Origin: Letharia columbiana
Taxonomy: Eukaryota; Ascomycota; Lecanoromycetes; Lecanorales; Parmeliaceae
DNA: 64,000 bases
Assembly: GCF_014066305.1 (NCBI RefSeq)
Contig: NW_023501050.1
Coordinates: 372,001-436,000, forward strand
Direction: 5' to 3'
The notes beneath the pieces are model-generated. The model was not told where the DNA came from and made no database searches. It saw nothing but the letters and a program-made list of their open reading frames with translations. This document shows, piece after piece, positions 31,475 through 42,319 of the stretch (position 1 is its first letter; every line of letters begins with the position of its first letter). The position numbers and the translations under genes were made by a program.

Positions 31475-31978
31475 ATGACTCTATTCCAGCAGCTTCACAC
31501 GCACGCTGGGAAGCTGTTCATTTTCTTCTGCGTCATAGCTTTCCTATCTTTCTCCCATCTTCATGGCCTACCCTCAACAACTCTGGGGCCAATGGCAGGC
31601 GGGGATGTCGGCTCTCTCATTCTCGGTTCTCCAGGCTCGACGAGCGGCCGAAAATACCCAATTGAGTTTCTGGGTGAGGATGCCAGGCGAAAGTATACCC
31701 ACATGGTCGAGAGTCAATCCAAGTCATTGGAAGCGGCCATTGCGGGCTATAGAATGAGATATAACAGAGAGCCCTCATCCGGGTCTGATGATTGGTATCA
31801 TGTCGCCGTCAGACTGAACGCTACTATCAGCGACGAATTTGATACTGTCATGGCCGTGTTTGAGCCCTACAGGGGTACCTCTGCACGCGAATTGGGTGCG
31901 AGAGTACGAGAAGCATTAGATCTAAGGCTTGTGAAGAGAAAATGTTTGGTGTTCGTGTCAAAGACCATCAATTTTTAG
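31475..31978 (+). pseudogene. GT90/CAP10-like protein, N-terminal fragment
   Basis: A 167-residue frame with an N-terminal signal anchor (KLFIFFCVIAFLSFSHLHGL) is followed by the region preceding the catalytic domain of fungal GT90 (CAP10-like) glycosyltransferases. It has LEAAIAGYRMRYNREPSSG, a DDWYHVAVRLNATISDEFD segment and FEPYRGTSARELGARVREAL. In that family the corresponding text is YRRRYxxxPPxxFDKWYxFA ... DEFDxI ... PFWxL, recognised from memory. Family members are usually over 500 residues. Here the frame ends shortly after the stem region and no catalytic sequence follows before the poly-A/T insertion at about 32.2 kb. The fragment is therefore probably a truncated remnant, although transcription of a short secreted form is possible. 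Confidence 0.5.
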
Positions 31979-32235
31979 CTGTCAACGAGTAAACTGGGTC
32001 GAATCGTATGCCACAGTCGAGGCATAGGTCCTGAGATCATGTAGACTGATTTTTAGTATGAAGTTCAATTATGACATGCTGAAGACAGAATGCAACCGTT
32101 CCTACTGTTCCTTCCAGAATGAAGTACGCTTTGGACGCCTTCGACCAACCGAGAGTATTTGTGGTTTCTACTCTCGAATAATTTTTCGGGGAAAATATTA
32201 TCCCACAAAAGGAAAAAATGTTAAAAAAATTGAAA

Positions 32236-32293
<58 letters not shown>

Positions 32294-33880
32294 CCTTTTT
32301 TTTTTAAAAAAAAAAATATTGACGCCTTCGACCAACCGAGAGTATTTGTGGTTTCTACTCTCGAATAATTTTTCGAAGTCTCGATGGGCTCTTCCCTTTC
32401 AGATACGCAATACCGACGGCAAAGCGATCTAGTATGCCCCCTCGGCTCTCCAGTACGTATTTTCGGAACCCAGATTTTTTCCTTTGGGAGCAAACCTTGA
32501 GTCTTGAGACATCCCGGGAGTCTATGCTCTCGATACATGTCCCAAGGCTCGATATACCTCCTCGAATGGGCAACACTGACTGCGAAATTGTAATCTAGGC
32601 TCGCTTGCGCCTCTCCTCCAGTGCATTACAGCTCCAGTTCATTACAGGAGAACGCGACCGACGAAGAAGATCGGCTTTCATTCCCACAAGATGTCACCCG
32701 CACCAGGAATGTCTGTGTGCTACCGACAAAGGAAGCTAATCCTTGGTAGACATGTATCTCCCGTGGACGGTGGCGGTACGATCTTTAGAATAAATTGCGC
32801 TGATAAGCGTGACCTGAGCCGAGTCGGGTTGAAGAAAGGGGCAGCGTTTGCCTAACTGGAAGGGATGATGGCGGTTAAAAGCACAGCTATCGACGAGAGT
32901 ATAGATAGAATTGTATAGAAATAGGAGAGATGGAAAAATAGCCACTTTCTTAACATGTCGAAGACCTTTACGAGTGGCGAGTACGGGTAAATGGAACGAT
33001 ATGTCAAATACTGAGTCAGACATCGAGAGATCCAGATCTGGTACGTGATGTCGTCTGATTTTCCTCGTATTGAATCATAAATGGACCTCGAGTGATATCG
33101 GGGATATTCCGTCCATGTATTCGAAGTACAGTTCAATAGAAAACCATGCCACACTCTTCCACGACTTGGAACAATTGACTGTGAAATTCAACGCAGAGCT
33201 CTGGCAAACACCAAGGCGTCAAAGAAAAGGCAGACTGCTCTTTGATCCCCCGGGCCCTGCTATGCCTCATTGCAGTTTTGCACGAGAGTTTCTAGGGGGA
33301 AGTAGCACTCGGCACTAAGCTGACGCGTGCGACGTAAATAAGCAGCAACGACAAACGAATTAAGCTTAAAGAAGGTCCTTCTGATTGGACAGTAGAGCAA
33401 AATTCGCAGCTGGTGGCAATCATTACACGACAATTACACTATTTGTAGCCTCTGGGTACCTACGCAGCCGAGAGATATTCAATATTGTTTGAAAGAGCAC
33501 ATCGCGCGAAGATTGTGCGTCGTTTCGATTATTCCACAGTCCCAACGGCAATAGCATTGCTCAAGACTTCCCTGGATCATCAACCTGCTCCTCATGAACA
33601 GTGGACGGCACCATGTTTTTTCTCGTGTTCTCCAGTCATCCTCATCTCAGAATGCAATTGTAAGGGTATGAAGAATAACGGAAGTGGCACGAAGAAATTG
33701 CTTTGGCCCAATGCGATGTTCCAAACAAGTCCACCGCTCAGTCACGATTGTCGATTTTCAATAACGCATTTATATTTCTTGGTGGAAGGTAGAGCGTACG
33801 TTATCCACCTCAGAGTATTCTCCTTGCTTTCTAAGTGTCTGTCTCCCCTCGTTTCGCGGTTTTCACTTCTTTAGAATGCA
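31979..33880. other. Gene-poor stretch with repeat and poly-A/T tract
   Basis: Apart from the 55-bp repeat pair, no gene can be supported. Minus-strand frames between 33154 and 32740 and around 32576-32355 have some coding character (SRVETTNTLGWSKAS, VAFCLQHVIIELH) but are broken by many stops and were not recognised. Confidence 0.4.
32134..32375. repeat. 55-bp direct repeats flanking a poly-A/poly-T spacer
   Basis: An identical 55-base sequence (GACGCCTTCGACC...ATTTTTCG) is present at 32134-32188 and 32321-32375. The 132-base spacer is almost wholly A and T homopolymer, with an A run of over 40. A 55-bp exact flank is too long for a transposon target duplication and resembles the overlap left at an assembly join or gap fill. 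Confidence 0.85.
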
Positions 33881-34396
33881 ATGCTCTTTTGTCCCGCTGT
33901 TGGGCTCCTTTGTTTAGTATTCCATACTGCAAACGGTTTCCTCGTTAGCATTTACCTCGCCGCCAGCCAGAGCACATCGACTCAAGCGAATGCTACTGCG
34001 GTTTCCTCTCTCGCCGCTGGCGTATCCTCCTTGCTTGCAAATTAAACGAAAGTGAACGTTTAAGAGTCGTCCTTGTTGATATTTCATGGCAACTCCTCAA
34101 TGGTTGCAAACTCCACAAACATGAAATCTGATGCATATGCAGTATAGGAACGCACCACTTACGATATCTGGACTGTCATTCCACAGGACGTCAATGGTAA
34201 TAACGAAACCTTCAGCCAACTCTTAAGCATTGGCCTTGATGAGTCCGAGATCTTTGTCGTGGGCGTTGATTCCGGGCTGTCCGATGTCGATTTTCTTGAA
34301 GTAAAAATGACGGAGGGAATGCGTGTCAACTTCAATCCAGACGTAGATGCTTCGTCGTTGCGTTTCGTTCTCTCCACTTCTCACGGTTCTCCTTGA
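33881..34396 (+). CDS. Candidate small secreted protein
   Basis: Exon 33881-34021 encodes a signal-peptide-like start (MLFCPAVGLLCLVFHTANG) and an Ala/Ser/Thr-rich stretch. A 126-nt GTATCC...TATAG intron (34022-34147) joins it in phase to exon 34148-34396, which reads TTYDIWTVIPQDVNGNNETF, LDESEIFVVGVDSGLSDVDF and EGMRVNFNPDV. The result is 129 residues. The family was not recognised. The unspliced frame contains three stops in the intron, so splicing or decay must be assumed. Further coding-like segments downstream may be extra exons, in which case this model is truncated. Confidence 0.38.
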
Positions 34397-36053
34397 AGAT
34401 TTATGTCGACTTGGTGGGTACAGCTTATTTGACAGGCTGCCTACTGTTGCCGCCTTACCAAGCCGTTTGCGGCTATGTCAGCCCGGGGAGTCAGAATCAA
34501 AAACGTGACGCCACTTGCGCGTATGGAGTTTCGTCCAGCGGCAGGCTCTCCTCTCCTTCTCTATCGCCAGCATCGGCTTCACGAGCACCAAGGCTCATAA
34601 CCCCATGTTCGCTTTTATGGCGACATTCAAGAAAGGGTTGGCGGCGGAGGATCTCTGTCAGACGCACTCGGCCTTGCATATCACTGACGACTGCCAGCCG
34701 CTGAAAATGAAGAGCATCGAGCCTGGCGGCGGATCGGGTTCGGGCGGCAGGCCGGTGTGGCAGGGGGGACCGCCGTGCGAGCCAATCGCGATGACTTATT
34801 GTACTATGCCTGGTTATGTGCAGCTTGAGGTTGCGCAGGATGATAATGTCCCGGATTGGTTGGTGAATTTCTGACTCTCTCCTGATCCCCACCTTTTGTC
34901 CTACTTCCTACTTCCTGTCTCCTGCCTCCCGCCTTCCCTCTCCCTTCAACAGCCACCCATGAATACAATATCTCCCCAAACATAACACAGTGAGAAAGGG
35001 GAAAGAAAGGAAAACAGAGAGAACAAGGGAGAGAACAAGAACATGAGGAACGAAAGAAAAACAAGGAGATGAAGAAGGCAGATTGGCTAACACTCATCAC
35101 CATCTATCCACAGACGCTCGGAATCTCCTACGAAGTTCTCGGCACGGGATTGGCCGAGTTCCTATGCGATACGCTGGACGACCTTGTCGAAGACTTTCTG
35201 GCCAAGGAGGCGCCGGAGCTGGCGGCCGAGTATCCGCAGGTGATTACGTTCACCAACAGTACATGCAAGGATGTGTTGAACAAGTTTCTTGAGTGAATTT
35301 GGAATCTGAGGTTTTGTAATGGTGGAGGAAGAGTGAGGAGAGAGGGGTAGGATGCATGAGAGGTGAGAAGGCTGGAAGAAGAGTGGAGAAATGGCGTAAG
35401 GCGTTGACTCGAGAAGGGGTAGACGGAAGGGGGTAGAAGGCGAGTATTGTAGAGGCACAAACAGAATCCACTTCTGAGAAGAGTGTGGTATAGAAGAGGG
35501 AATCAAAGGCATTTGATGTGCTGTTGGACATATGAATAAGTTGAAGAACCGTAGGAGAATGTTCAAGCGTGTTGATGAGATAAACATGATTGTATCCTCT
35601 TGGTGATGTACTGCACTACTCACATCCCAATACCCGCCGGCGATAGAGAGATGCTGTGCTGAACTGAAAGCCCTTATATACTCGCAGCAGGTGTTGAGTG
35701 GAATCAAAATTTTCTCGTTTATGCCGGCTCTCCTTTCCGAACCAAAGCCTTTTCAACCATTATCCGGAGTGACGGACAATAAGCTTACGGTAATTTAGAG
35801 CTAGATCTGAGTCGTAGCGGCCTGGAATGTCAACATATTCATTCAATCCTGGCGTTGATGAAATTCAATGTCTCGACTTGACACCGAAGCCTAAACACCG
35901 AATACTCTTCCCCTCACAACACGCTCAAGAAGTCAACACATACGCTCTCGACTGTGGCATCGACACACAAGAAAATTCACTTGAAGCGTACTCAAGAGTG
36001 CTTACACCCTTCCCCCCTTTCGAGTACCAACCTTAGTATCAAATCAGTCGGCC
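34397..36053. other. Unresolved region with coding-like segments
   Basis: Plus-strand segments have coding character. About 34395-34540 has TAYLTGCLLLPPYQAVCGYV. About 34600-34874 has FKKGLAAEDLCQTHSALHIT and MTYCTMPGYVQLEVAQDD. 35114-35296 has SYEVLGTGLAEFLCDTLDD and STCKDVLNKFLE, after a plausible CCACAG acceptor. They may be exons of one Cys-containing secreted protein continuing from 33881, but I could not join them into one model. From about 35,300 to 36,053 nothing is recognised apart from the leader of the next gene. Confidence 0.35.
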
Positions 36054-37070
36054 ATGTTCCACCAACAACCGCCTTCGACGGCTCGCACAACCAACCGAAA
36101 GAAAAGTCACCAACATCACGAATCCAAGATATGGGTACGCCTTCCAGCGAACGAGCAATGCCTCAAGTGCTATCCAGTCCGAAGGCCGTTCCTTGAGACG
36201 GCTTTCGGCAAATTACCGCCAGAAATTCGTGCCAACATCTTCAAAGACGTGCTTACAGTCGGGTCTCTATCACCGCTGAAGGACCGCATATCGGTTCCAA
36301 TGATCAAGCCCCAACACAGCCCACAACCCCAGCTCCCAGGATGCCCAGCGGGGCCAGCATCATGTCTTGCCCTCCTACAGACATGCAGGCAAATATACCA
36401 CGAAACTTCGCTCCTATTCTACACTCTCAACACGATCCATCTCGCCAAACCTCAAGACATGCTCTCATTCCTGTGCCATCTCAGAACAGAGCGTTGCGGA
36501 AAACTTAGATGTTTGCACCTCGGAGACATGCTTGTGCCGGTGCTACGATGGTCTCAAACTTGCCTGGATGATCTTCGATCTCAGCACGGTTTGCCCGAAC
36601 ACACTCCCGCCCAGCGCGCCTCCTTAGGCAGGATTCAGATGCACCCGGACGCCGAGAAAGCAGTGCAGCTGCTCAACAAGCACGGCAACCTCCGGAAGCT
36701 GTATCTGGATATGAGACCTTCTCAAGCTCTGGAATACATCAAGCTGTGTACGCAGGTACCCGGTTTCAAGAACAGAGAAATTGTATTTGCGTCTCCAACC
36801 CGTTGGTCCGTGATGGTTTCGTCTACTTGGGAGGTGTCGTGGTTTGATACGTTTCTTGAAAATAGTGTGAAAGATCCACTCCGGAACAAGACTTACTATG
36901 CGTACTGGGTAGGGAATGAGAAGTACCGTGTCGAGGTGGACATACTTCCGGAGTTGCCAGAAAGGAGAACCAACGATGATGCTAGCTTGGGTTATGATCG
37001 CTCTATGGATGGTGAGGTTGGAGACGGCAGCGGTGTGAGTACAGCAATAGAGAGTCTCAGTCTCTCCTGA
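36054..37070 (+). CDS. F-box/DUF7730-like protein
   Basis: Intronless protein of 338 residues. The conserved core is LPPEIRANIFKDVLTVGSL (about residues 52-70), followed by ALLQTCRQIYHETSLLFYTL and NTIHLAKPQDMLSFL. These match the large family of fungal F-box-like or DUF7730 proteins in which a short N-terminal helix pair precedes a region of degenerate repeats. The remaining chain includes LRKLYLDMRPSQALEYIKL and ends with a short acidic Ser-rich tail. The first helices resemble an F-box, which would link targets to SCF ubiquitin ligases, but a Skp1-binding role is inference. The ATG at 36054 follows C/T-rich sequence. An upstream 69-codon frame (35827-36036) may be a uORF. Confidence 0.7.
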   Translation: MFHQQPPSTARTTNRKKSHQHHESKIWVRLPANEQCLKCYPVRRPFLETAFGKLPPEIRANIFKDVLTVGSLSPLKDRISVPMIKPQHSPQPQLPGCPAGPASCLALLQTCRQIYHETSLLFYTLNTIHLAKPQDMLSFLCHLRTERCGKLRCLHLGDMLVPVLRWSQTCLDDLRSQHGLPEHTPAQRASLGRIQMHPDAEKAVQLLNKHGNLRKLYLDMRPSQALEYIKLCTQVPGFKNREIVFASPTRWSVMVSSTWEVSWFDTFLENSVKDPLRNKTYYAYWVGNEKYRVEVDILPELPERRTNDDASLGYDRSMDGEVGDGSGVSTAIESLSLS

Positions 37071-37493
37071 GCTTCATTTGCTCAGCCAATGTCCTTGACG
37101 GAATGCGCAGACAATAGAGGTTAGCCAAAACTCTACATCTTAATAAAAATAAGTCCCGCTTACGGTAATCCTGATGCTCGAAGTCGTCAAGACTATCTGT
37201 TGTGATACCCACATTGTAGAGGATGTTCACTATTCCATGTATTGTAGGGAATGGACCAATGAGGCTTGGCCCCGCCGCCGAGTCGTGGCTTTTTAGTAGA
37301 CTACCTTAAAGAACGTACACGCCTCCATTATTCACAATCTTTGAACAGCGATTGGTTCTTCCTGGGCCCATGGGAAGAAAGCGCATGTGTCGCTCTGTTC
37401 AAGCCTCATCCTGAGGCAAGAGAAGGCAGGAACGGCCAGGCGCAGCACCTGTGACAGCAACCCCTACAACGTCACGCTGGCCTGAAGACACCA
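37071..37493. other. Intergenic region
   Basis: No gene was recognised. It presumably contains the 3' end of the F-box-like gene and the promoter and leader of the next. Confidence 0.45.
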
Positions 37494-40085
37494 ATGCCTT
37501 CACGCGTTGTCCAGCACCACACGCGTGAAAAATCCCCGCCATCTGATAGTGAGAGGTCGTTCGTATCAGCAGCATCAGAAAACACGTCGAGTTGCTCTAA
37601 CAAAGACTCTCCCATTGGCCAATCGGCCGCAGTAGCGCTACCTTCACCACCACGTCACTCAGCAATCGCGCCCGCCAACTTCACATCACTTACTTCGCCT
37701 GAGGCTACAACCAACATCTCCGACTCTTTAGCTGGGTTACAAGCACATTCGCCATCCTCCTCGACAGCGCCTCCCCCATTTGCCCCACCGCTTGGATCTT
37801 ACTTCGCCCAGCAGCCTGGTGCTTCGGGCACCGAAGCTCGATCCCCACAAAATAGAAGGCCACCTGCTTCACGATCTAGCCATGGCATAGAGACGTCCTC
37901 AGGTCCTCCGCCAGCTTTGATCACTCGGCGATCCTACAACGCCGAATTTCCGTGGCGGAGTCCTCCAAGCGACTCACGAGCCATACACCCACCTATGGTA
38001 CACAGCGCGAGCATTGATTCGATTGTCAGACAAACACACCATACTGCAAATGAACGTATCGAACCTAATACCTTGGAGAATGCGCGCTCAGCACGACCAG
38101 GGAAGTCCTCGATAGTGGAGGGTGGAACAATAGCAATGGACGGACGCTATGAAGTCCAGTCCGGAAGTGAAGAAGATCGAGATTCAACACTGCGTATCAA
38201 TGGTCATGAGGCAAAAAGCGGAAGGCATACTAGGAAGGAAAGCGGTCAACAGCAATATCAATCTTCACAAGAAGACCTCTTTTTGAACCTGGCACGAGCA
38301 GACTCGGTAGTTGACGATGGGCCAGAGCCGTCCAACAGGAGCGAAAGAAGACGTTCTCGAATTCGAGTTTCAAGTTTGCAACAGCCGCGCGAATCTCGAC
38401 CATCATCTTCACACAGGCCGAGTACCAGCGTTGGGGGCCTTGGCCAACAGGTCTCACGGATGCAACATGACCACTACGAGTCCTCCTTCAACTCCTCATT
38501 CCACCGTTCACCCCAGAAGGACTCGCCCTCCTCTTTCAGAGATTCCTCAGCCAAAAGCCGATCTTATGCGGTATCTGCACACCCCCTCGACCAACCGCAC
38601 CGCACCAGTAATACCAGGACATCATTCGGAGGTTTAACACGAGACGGCCTGGCGCAAGACCGATCGCCGGAGCTGCCACTAGGATATGGAAGACGACAAT
38701 CTATACGTGAACCATCCTCTGGACTGGTGGGCCAGGACTACAAAAAATCTAATTTGTCCTATACACCCAATGACGATGGCGATTACGAGTCTTCATACTT
38801 TTCAAGGCTTCAAGACCTGAGCGGAGAAGCAGATGAAGACCCTCAAACGCCCCATGCAGAAGGCACCGAGTCTACAGTGTCCACAACAGCACCCTCAACT
38901 GTCTGGGATGAGCTGGAAGACATGAAGTCCAGAATACGCAAGCTTGAGATCACTGGGAAATTACCTGCCTCATCAAATGCAGCGATATCCAACGCTTTTC
39001 GCGAACGTCCGCCGACTGCAACAACAACCATGACTACCAATTCCTTGTCACCAAAACGTCGCCACGGGAAAAATGTCTCCCCAGAAGCCTCTACGGTCAA
39101 AGTACCCGAAGTTGCGAACGTACATCCACTCCTGCATGCCGCTTTGGCAAAGACTGAACACGCAATCAATGCGAACCTCTACCAAGCTCTGGAGGCTACA
39201 GCATCAGACGCGCTAGCATTGGCGGCCATGGCAGGAAGTGCAAGCACACAAGGTGTCTCTCCTAGCGGAGCATCGATTGCTGGCATCTCCAGTGGAATCG
39301 ACCGGCAATTGCGCAGAAAGGCAGACAACATGTGTCGAAGTCTTACCGAACTATGCATTGCATTGGCAGAAGAGACCCCAGAGGCTGAAATTGCCGTCAG
39401 CAAAATTCGATCGGGAAGTAAGGACGCCAACACGGCAGCACAACGTAATGAACCCGCTGTGCAGGACCTGAGGTCTTTTCGTGCCACCAGCGATGAACCA
39501 GAATTCAGATCAAGCTCCAGGGTCATGAGCCGACTGGAAGCTCGACGTACGAGCCTTGCGCTTGGCTCCAGTCCCCTTGGTCGCATGGAGTCTCCACAGG
39601 AAGCTCCTACGCCCACTCAAGCAGTGCCGCCTGCATCAACCAGATTGGATAGGATGTCTTCGGTGATCCACAGCGGTCTCGCTACTGATGATCAAGGGGA
39701 TACTCTAAGCAGCAGGAGGCCGCTGTCTCGAGCCACGACGGAAATCAGGCAGATAAGACATTCGCCGCAGACAAGAACATCTCGGGAATACACATCCCAG
39801 CATCCAATGCCCAGCCACGCGCAACGATCTCCTTCCGTCCAATCATCTCTACCTACACGGAAAAGCTACTTTCCTCCGAGCTCACAGTCTCCACTCACGC
39901 CTCACGTGCAGCCGGGAAACAGAACATACCTTGATCGTTCAACACCGCCGTCCTCGGCAGATAGCAGCCGTTTGGCAGAAGCGAGGCAACGGAGGATCGC
40001 CTCGCTTGGCCAGCATACGTCTGCAAGTCAATCGAGGATAGGCATTGCCTCCGGAAGGTTGCGGCAGCCGAAGGTAGAGCAGTAA
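37494..40085 (+). CDS. Conserved low-complexity fungal protein, 863 residues
   Basis: One exon, mostly Ser/Pro/Arg-rich and predicted disordered. Two ordered segments stand out. A short coiled coil (VWDELEDMKSRIRKLEITGKL) lies at about residues 471-494. A helical region of about 545-630 has HPLLHAALAKTEHAINANLY, QALEATASDALALAAM and QLRRKADNMCRSLTELCIAL. I have the impression that this arrangement recurs in a conserved filamentous-fungal protein of unknown function, but no named domain was recognised. The tail has repeated basic SRxxx clusters and ends GRLRQPKVEQ. The many SP and TP sites suggest phosphorylation. The ATG follows an in-frame stop-rich leader. No intron signal is needed. Confidence 0.72.
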   Translation: MPSRVVQHHTREKSPPSDSERSFVSAASENTSSCSNKDSPIGQSAAVALPSPPRHSAIAPANFTSLTSPEATTNISDSLAGLQAHSPSSSTAPPPFAPPLGSYFAQQPGASGTEARSPQNRRPPASRSSHGIETSSGPPPALITRRSYNAEFPWRSPPSDSRAIHPPMVHSASIDSIVRQTHHTANERIEPNTLENARSARPGKSSIVEGGTIAMDGRYEVQSGSEEDRDSTLRINGHEAKSGRHTRKESGQQQYQSSQEDLFLNLARADSVVDDGPEPSNRSERRRSRIRVSSLQQPRESRPSSSHRPSTSVGGLGQQVSRMQHDHYESSFNSSFHRSPQKDSPSSFRDSSAKSRSYAVSAHPLDQPHRTSNTRTSFGGLTRDGLAQDRSPELPLGYGRRQSIREPSSGLVGQDYKKSNLSYTPNDDGDYESSYFSRLQDLSGEADEDPQTPHAEGTESTVSTTAPSTVWDELEDMKSRIRKLEITGKLPASSNAAISNAFRERPPTATTTMTTNSLSPKRRHGKNVSPEASTVKVPEVANVHPLLHAALAKTEHAINANLYQALEATASDALALAAMAGSASTQGVSPSGASIAGISSGIDRQLRRKADNMCRSLTELCIALAEETPEAEIAVSKIRSGSKDANTAAQRNEPAVQDLRSFRATSDEPEFRSSSRVMSRLEARRTSLALGSSPLGRMESPQEAPTPTQAVPPASTRLDRMSSVIHSGLATDDQGDTLSSRRPLSRATTEIRQIRHSPQTRTSREYTSQHPMPSHAQRSPSVQSSLPTRKSYFPPSSQSPLTPHVQPGNRTYLDRSTPPSSADSSRLAEARQRRIASLGQHTSASQSRIGIASGRLRQPKVEQ

Positions 40086-41002
40086 TGTTAAGGGTACGAC
40101 TCTCGGTTTGGACGGGTAGCCTCCTCTTCTTGCTCGTAGCAATTGGAGTAGGGGGTTCAGAGGAAACGGAATGCGAGCGCGGTGTCCAGGTGTCGGGAAT
40201 ACGAATCATTATGGTATTGGCGTCTAGAGAGGAAGCTAAGGCTGGCGGGGCCAAATGCAAGAACGGGGTTGCCTGGAAGGCAGGAAAGCGATATATCGGT
40301 ATCAGGTCGTGAAGCCTTGGCGGATTTGCTTTTGATCTCACCGAACAGATTATTGAGATATCTGATACAATATAGAGCTACAATAACACCTTCTAGTCGC
40401 AGCCTTTGATTTTCGATGATCAATGATCATGCAGTCCTACTCAATGCTCATGCGCTTATCCCGGTATCTGCAAGCTTGGTTATCTGAACCCAGGACATGT
40501 AGCCCCTGCAGTAGTTTCGATGTTTCGCAAGTGCCTGCATAAAAGTCCGGCATCATAGACTACTCATGCGCCAGCAAATGTGTTGTGACTTGTGAAGAAT
40601 CGGAAAGGAGTCCTGTCACAGGACTCGTTGGGTTACCGAAAATATGGCTAGGGCTACATCAGATTTTGACTCGTACTCTACTCTTCACCGCCTACAGTCA
40701 CATTCTCATTTTCCATTACCAGAATGTTACCAGAACTTCATATGCAACACCCACACCCAATCTTCACCCTCTCTTCTTTCATTCCAAGAACCTGTCAAAA
40801 AACAACACAAGGCTGCAAGGTGTCGCTCTTTCCCCACCTTGACACCACCACGCAAATATTTAACATACCAGCCTTTTCTCTTTACAATTCCTTCTCTCCA
40901 TTCAGTTCCTCTTCTTCCCCATACCCAAAGAGGCTCCTTCAATCCAGAACCTCATCGTCTGCTGGTCGTTTCCATTCAACCAAAGCGGGCACTTTCCGCG
41001 AC
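40086..41002. other. Intergenic region and TPT1 leader
   Basis: No separate gene was recognised. From 40724 the TPT1 frame is already open and starts with an ATG; see the TPT1 entry and the related finding. Confidence 0.45.
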
Positions 41003-42319
41003 ATGTCCAACAGCCGAAAAGGCAAAGGCGCCTCACGGGAGGTTGATATTTCGAAGAGTCTTAGTTATCTGCTTAGGCATGGGGCGAAGTCCGAGGGCAT
41101 TCAGCTGGATGAGGCGGGGTGGGCTAATGTAGCTGATGTGGTGCGTGTTTGATGGTCTTCTTTTTTTTTTCGTGCAAATTATATGGTTTCTGTTGAAAGG
41201 TCCTTCTCGTATCTCATCTATGTATCTGCATCTTTTTCGCTCGAACCACTGAATCATGTTGTCCGTTACGATTGTTCCCTTTTGTCTATTACGAAAGAAA
41301 CGAAAGGCTGTCAATAGCATCTTGGGATTTCTCCTCATGTGTGCTATCTGTCTCCCCTCATACTCGAGAACCTCTACCATCTTCACAGATGCCTCAGAAA
41401 TACTAGTACTCGTTCCTACAATTTTCCGAAGCCCTATCTATCTCCATGCATCCCAACTGACCAACCCGTCCAGCTCCTCTGGCGCCGCATTGCCTCCTTA
41501 AAAGTCGACCTCGCCGAACTGCAATCCGTCGTCGCCACCAATGACAAAAAGCGCTACCAAATCGAACCCGACCCCGCCGGTCCCCTCCGCGCACCCTCCG
41601 CCACAACCAGCACCACTTCCATCTCCGACTTGTCAAACTGGCGGATCCGCGCCACCCAAGGTCATTCCATAGCGACCGTCTCCAGTGAGCATATTTTCAA
41701 GCCCATCCTGCTGACCGATCCGGACTGTCCGGAATTCGTCGTGCACGGAACGGATAATCGGCCCTGGAAGGATATTGAACGCAGCGGCGGGTTAAAGCCG
41801 ATGGGAAGGAAGCATATCCACTTCGCAACCAAGTTGCCCGATAAGATGCCGCCGCTCAATCGGGATTTTCAGTCCCGGAGTAAACCGAATAAGGAGCCGG
41901 TGGATAGGGTTGTTTCTGGTATTAGGAATACGAGTACGATTGTGATTTGGGCCGATGTGAAGAAGTCTTTGGAGGGCGGGGTGAAGTGGTGGAGAAGTGA
42001 GAATGGCGTTGTATTGACTGAAGGTGTGGGGGAGCCGAAGATGTTGGGGTTTGAATGGGTCAAGTGGGTGGAGGTGAGAGGGGAGGGGAAGATTTTGTAC
42101 GGGGAAAAGGTGGAGAGTGAGGAGGTGGGGGAGGTGGAGGAGAGAATGGATAGGTTGGGTGTTGGGTTGGGGGATGGGGGAGAGGCGTCTCGAGACAAGG
42201 TGGATGGGGCGAAGGCGCCTCAAGGAGAATTGAATGGGGAGGTGCTCCGAGAAAAGGAAGCCAATGGGAATGAGAAGCTTGAGCCGGCTGCCCCGTTGAA
42301 GGATAAATGGGATGATTGA
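41003..42319 (+). CDS. TPT1: tRNA 2'-phosphotransferase
   Basis: Removes the splice-junction 2'-phosphate from ligated tRNA, using NAD and producing ADP-ribose 1'',2''-cyclic phosphate, in fungal tRNA splicing. Exons 41003-41140 and 41474-42319 (333-nt intron, GTGCGT donor) give 327 residues. Visible family motifs are SKSLSYLLRHGAKSEGIQLD with the Arg-His pair, WANVADV at the exon joint, VVATNDKKRYQI, IRATQGHS with the second catalytic Arg, VVHGTDNRPWKDIERSGGLK, HIHFA, and SGIRNTSTIVIWADVKKSLE with the fourth catalytic position. The C-terminus (about 75 residues) is an acidic Gly/Glu-rich extension beyond the usual length. An in-frame ATG at 40724 would add 93 residues that resemble a mitochondrial presequence. 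The 41003 start gives the standard cytosolic or nuclear enzyme. Confidence 0.93.

Noticed and set aside
32221..32538. Minus frame ending in poly-Phe
   Set aside because: It is generated by the poly-A/T spacer, which is probably an artefact or insertion.
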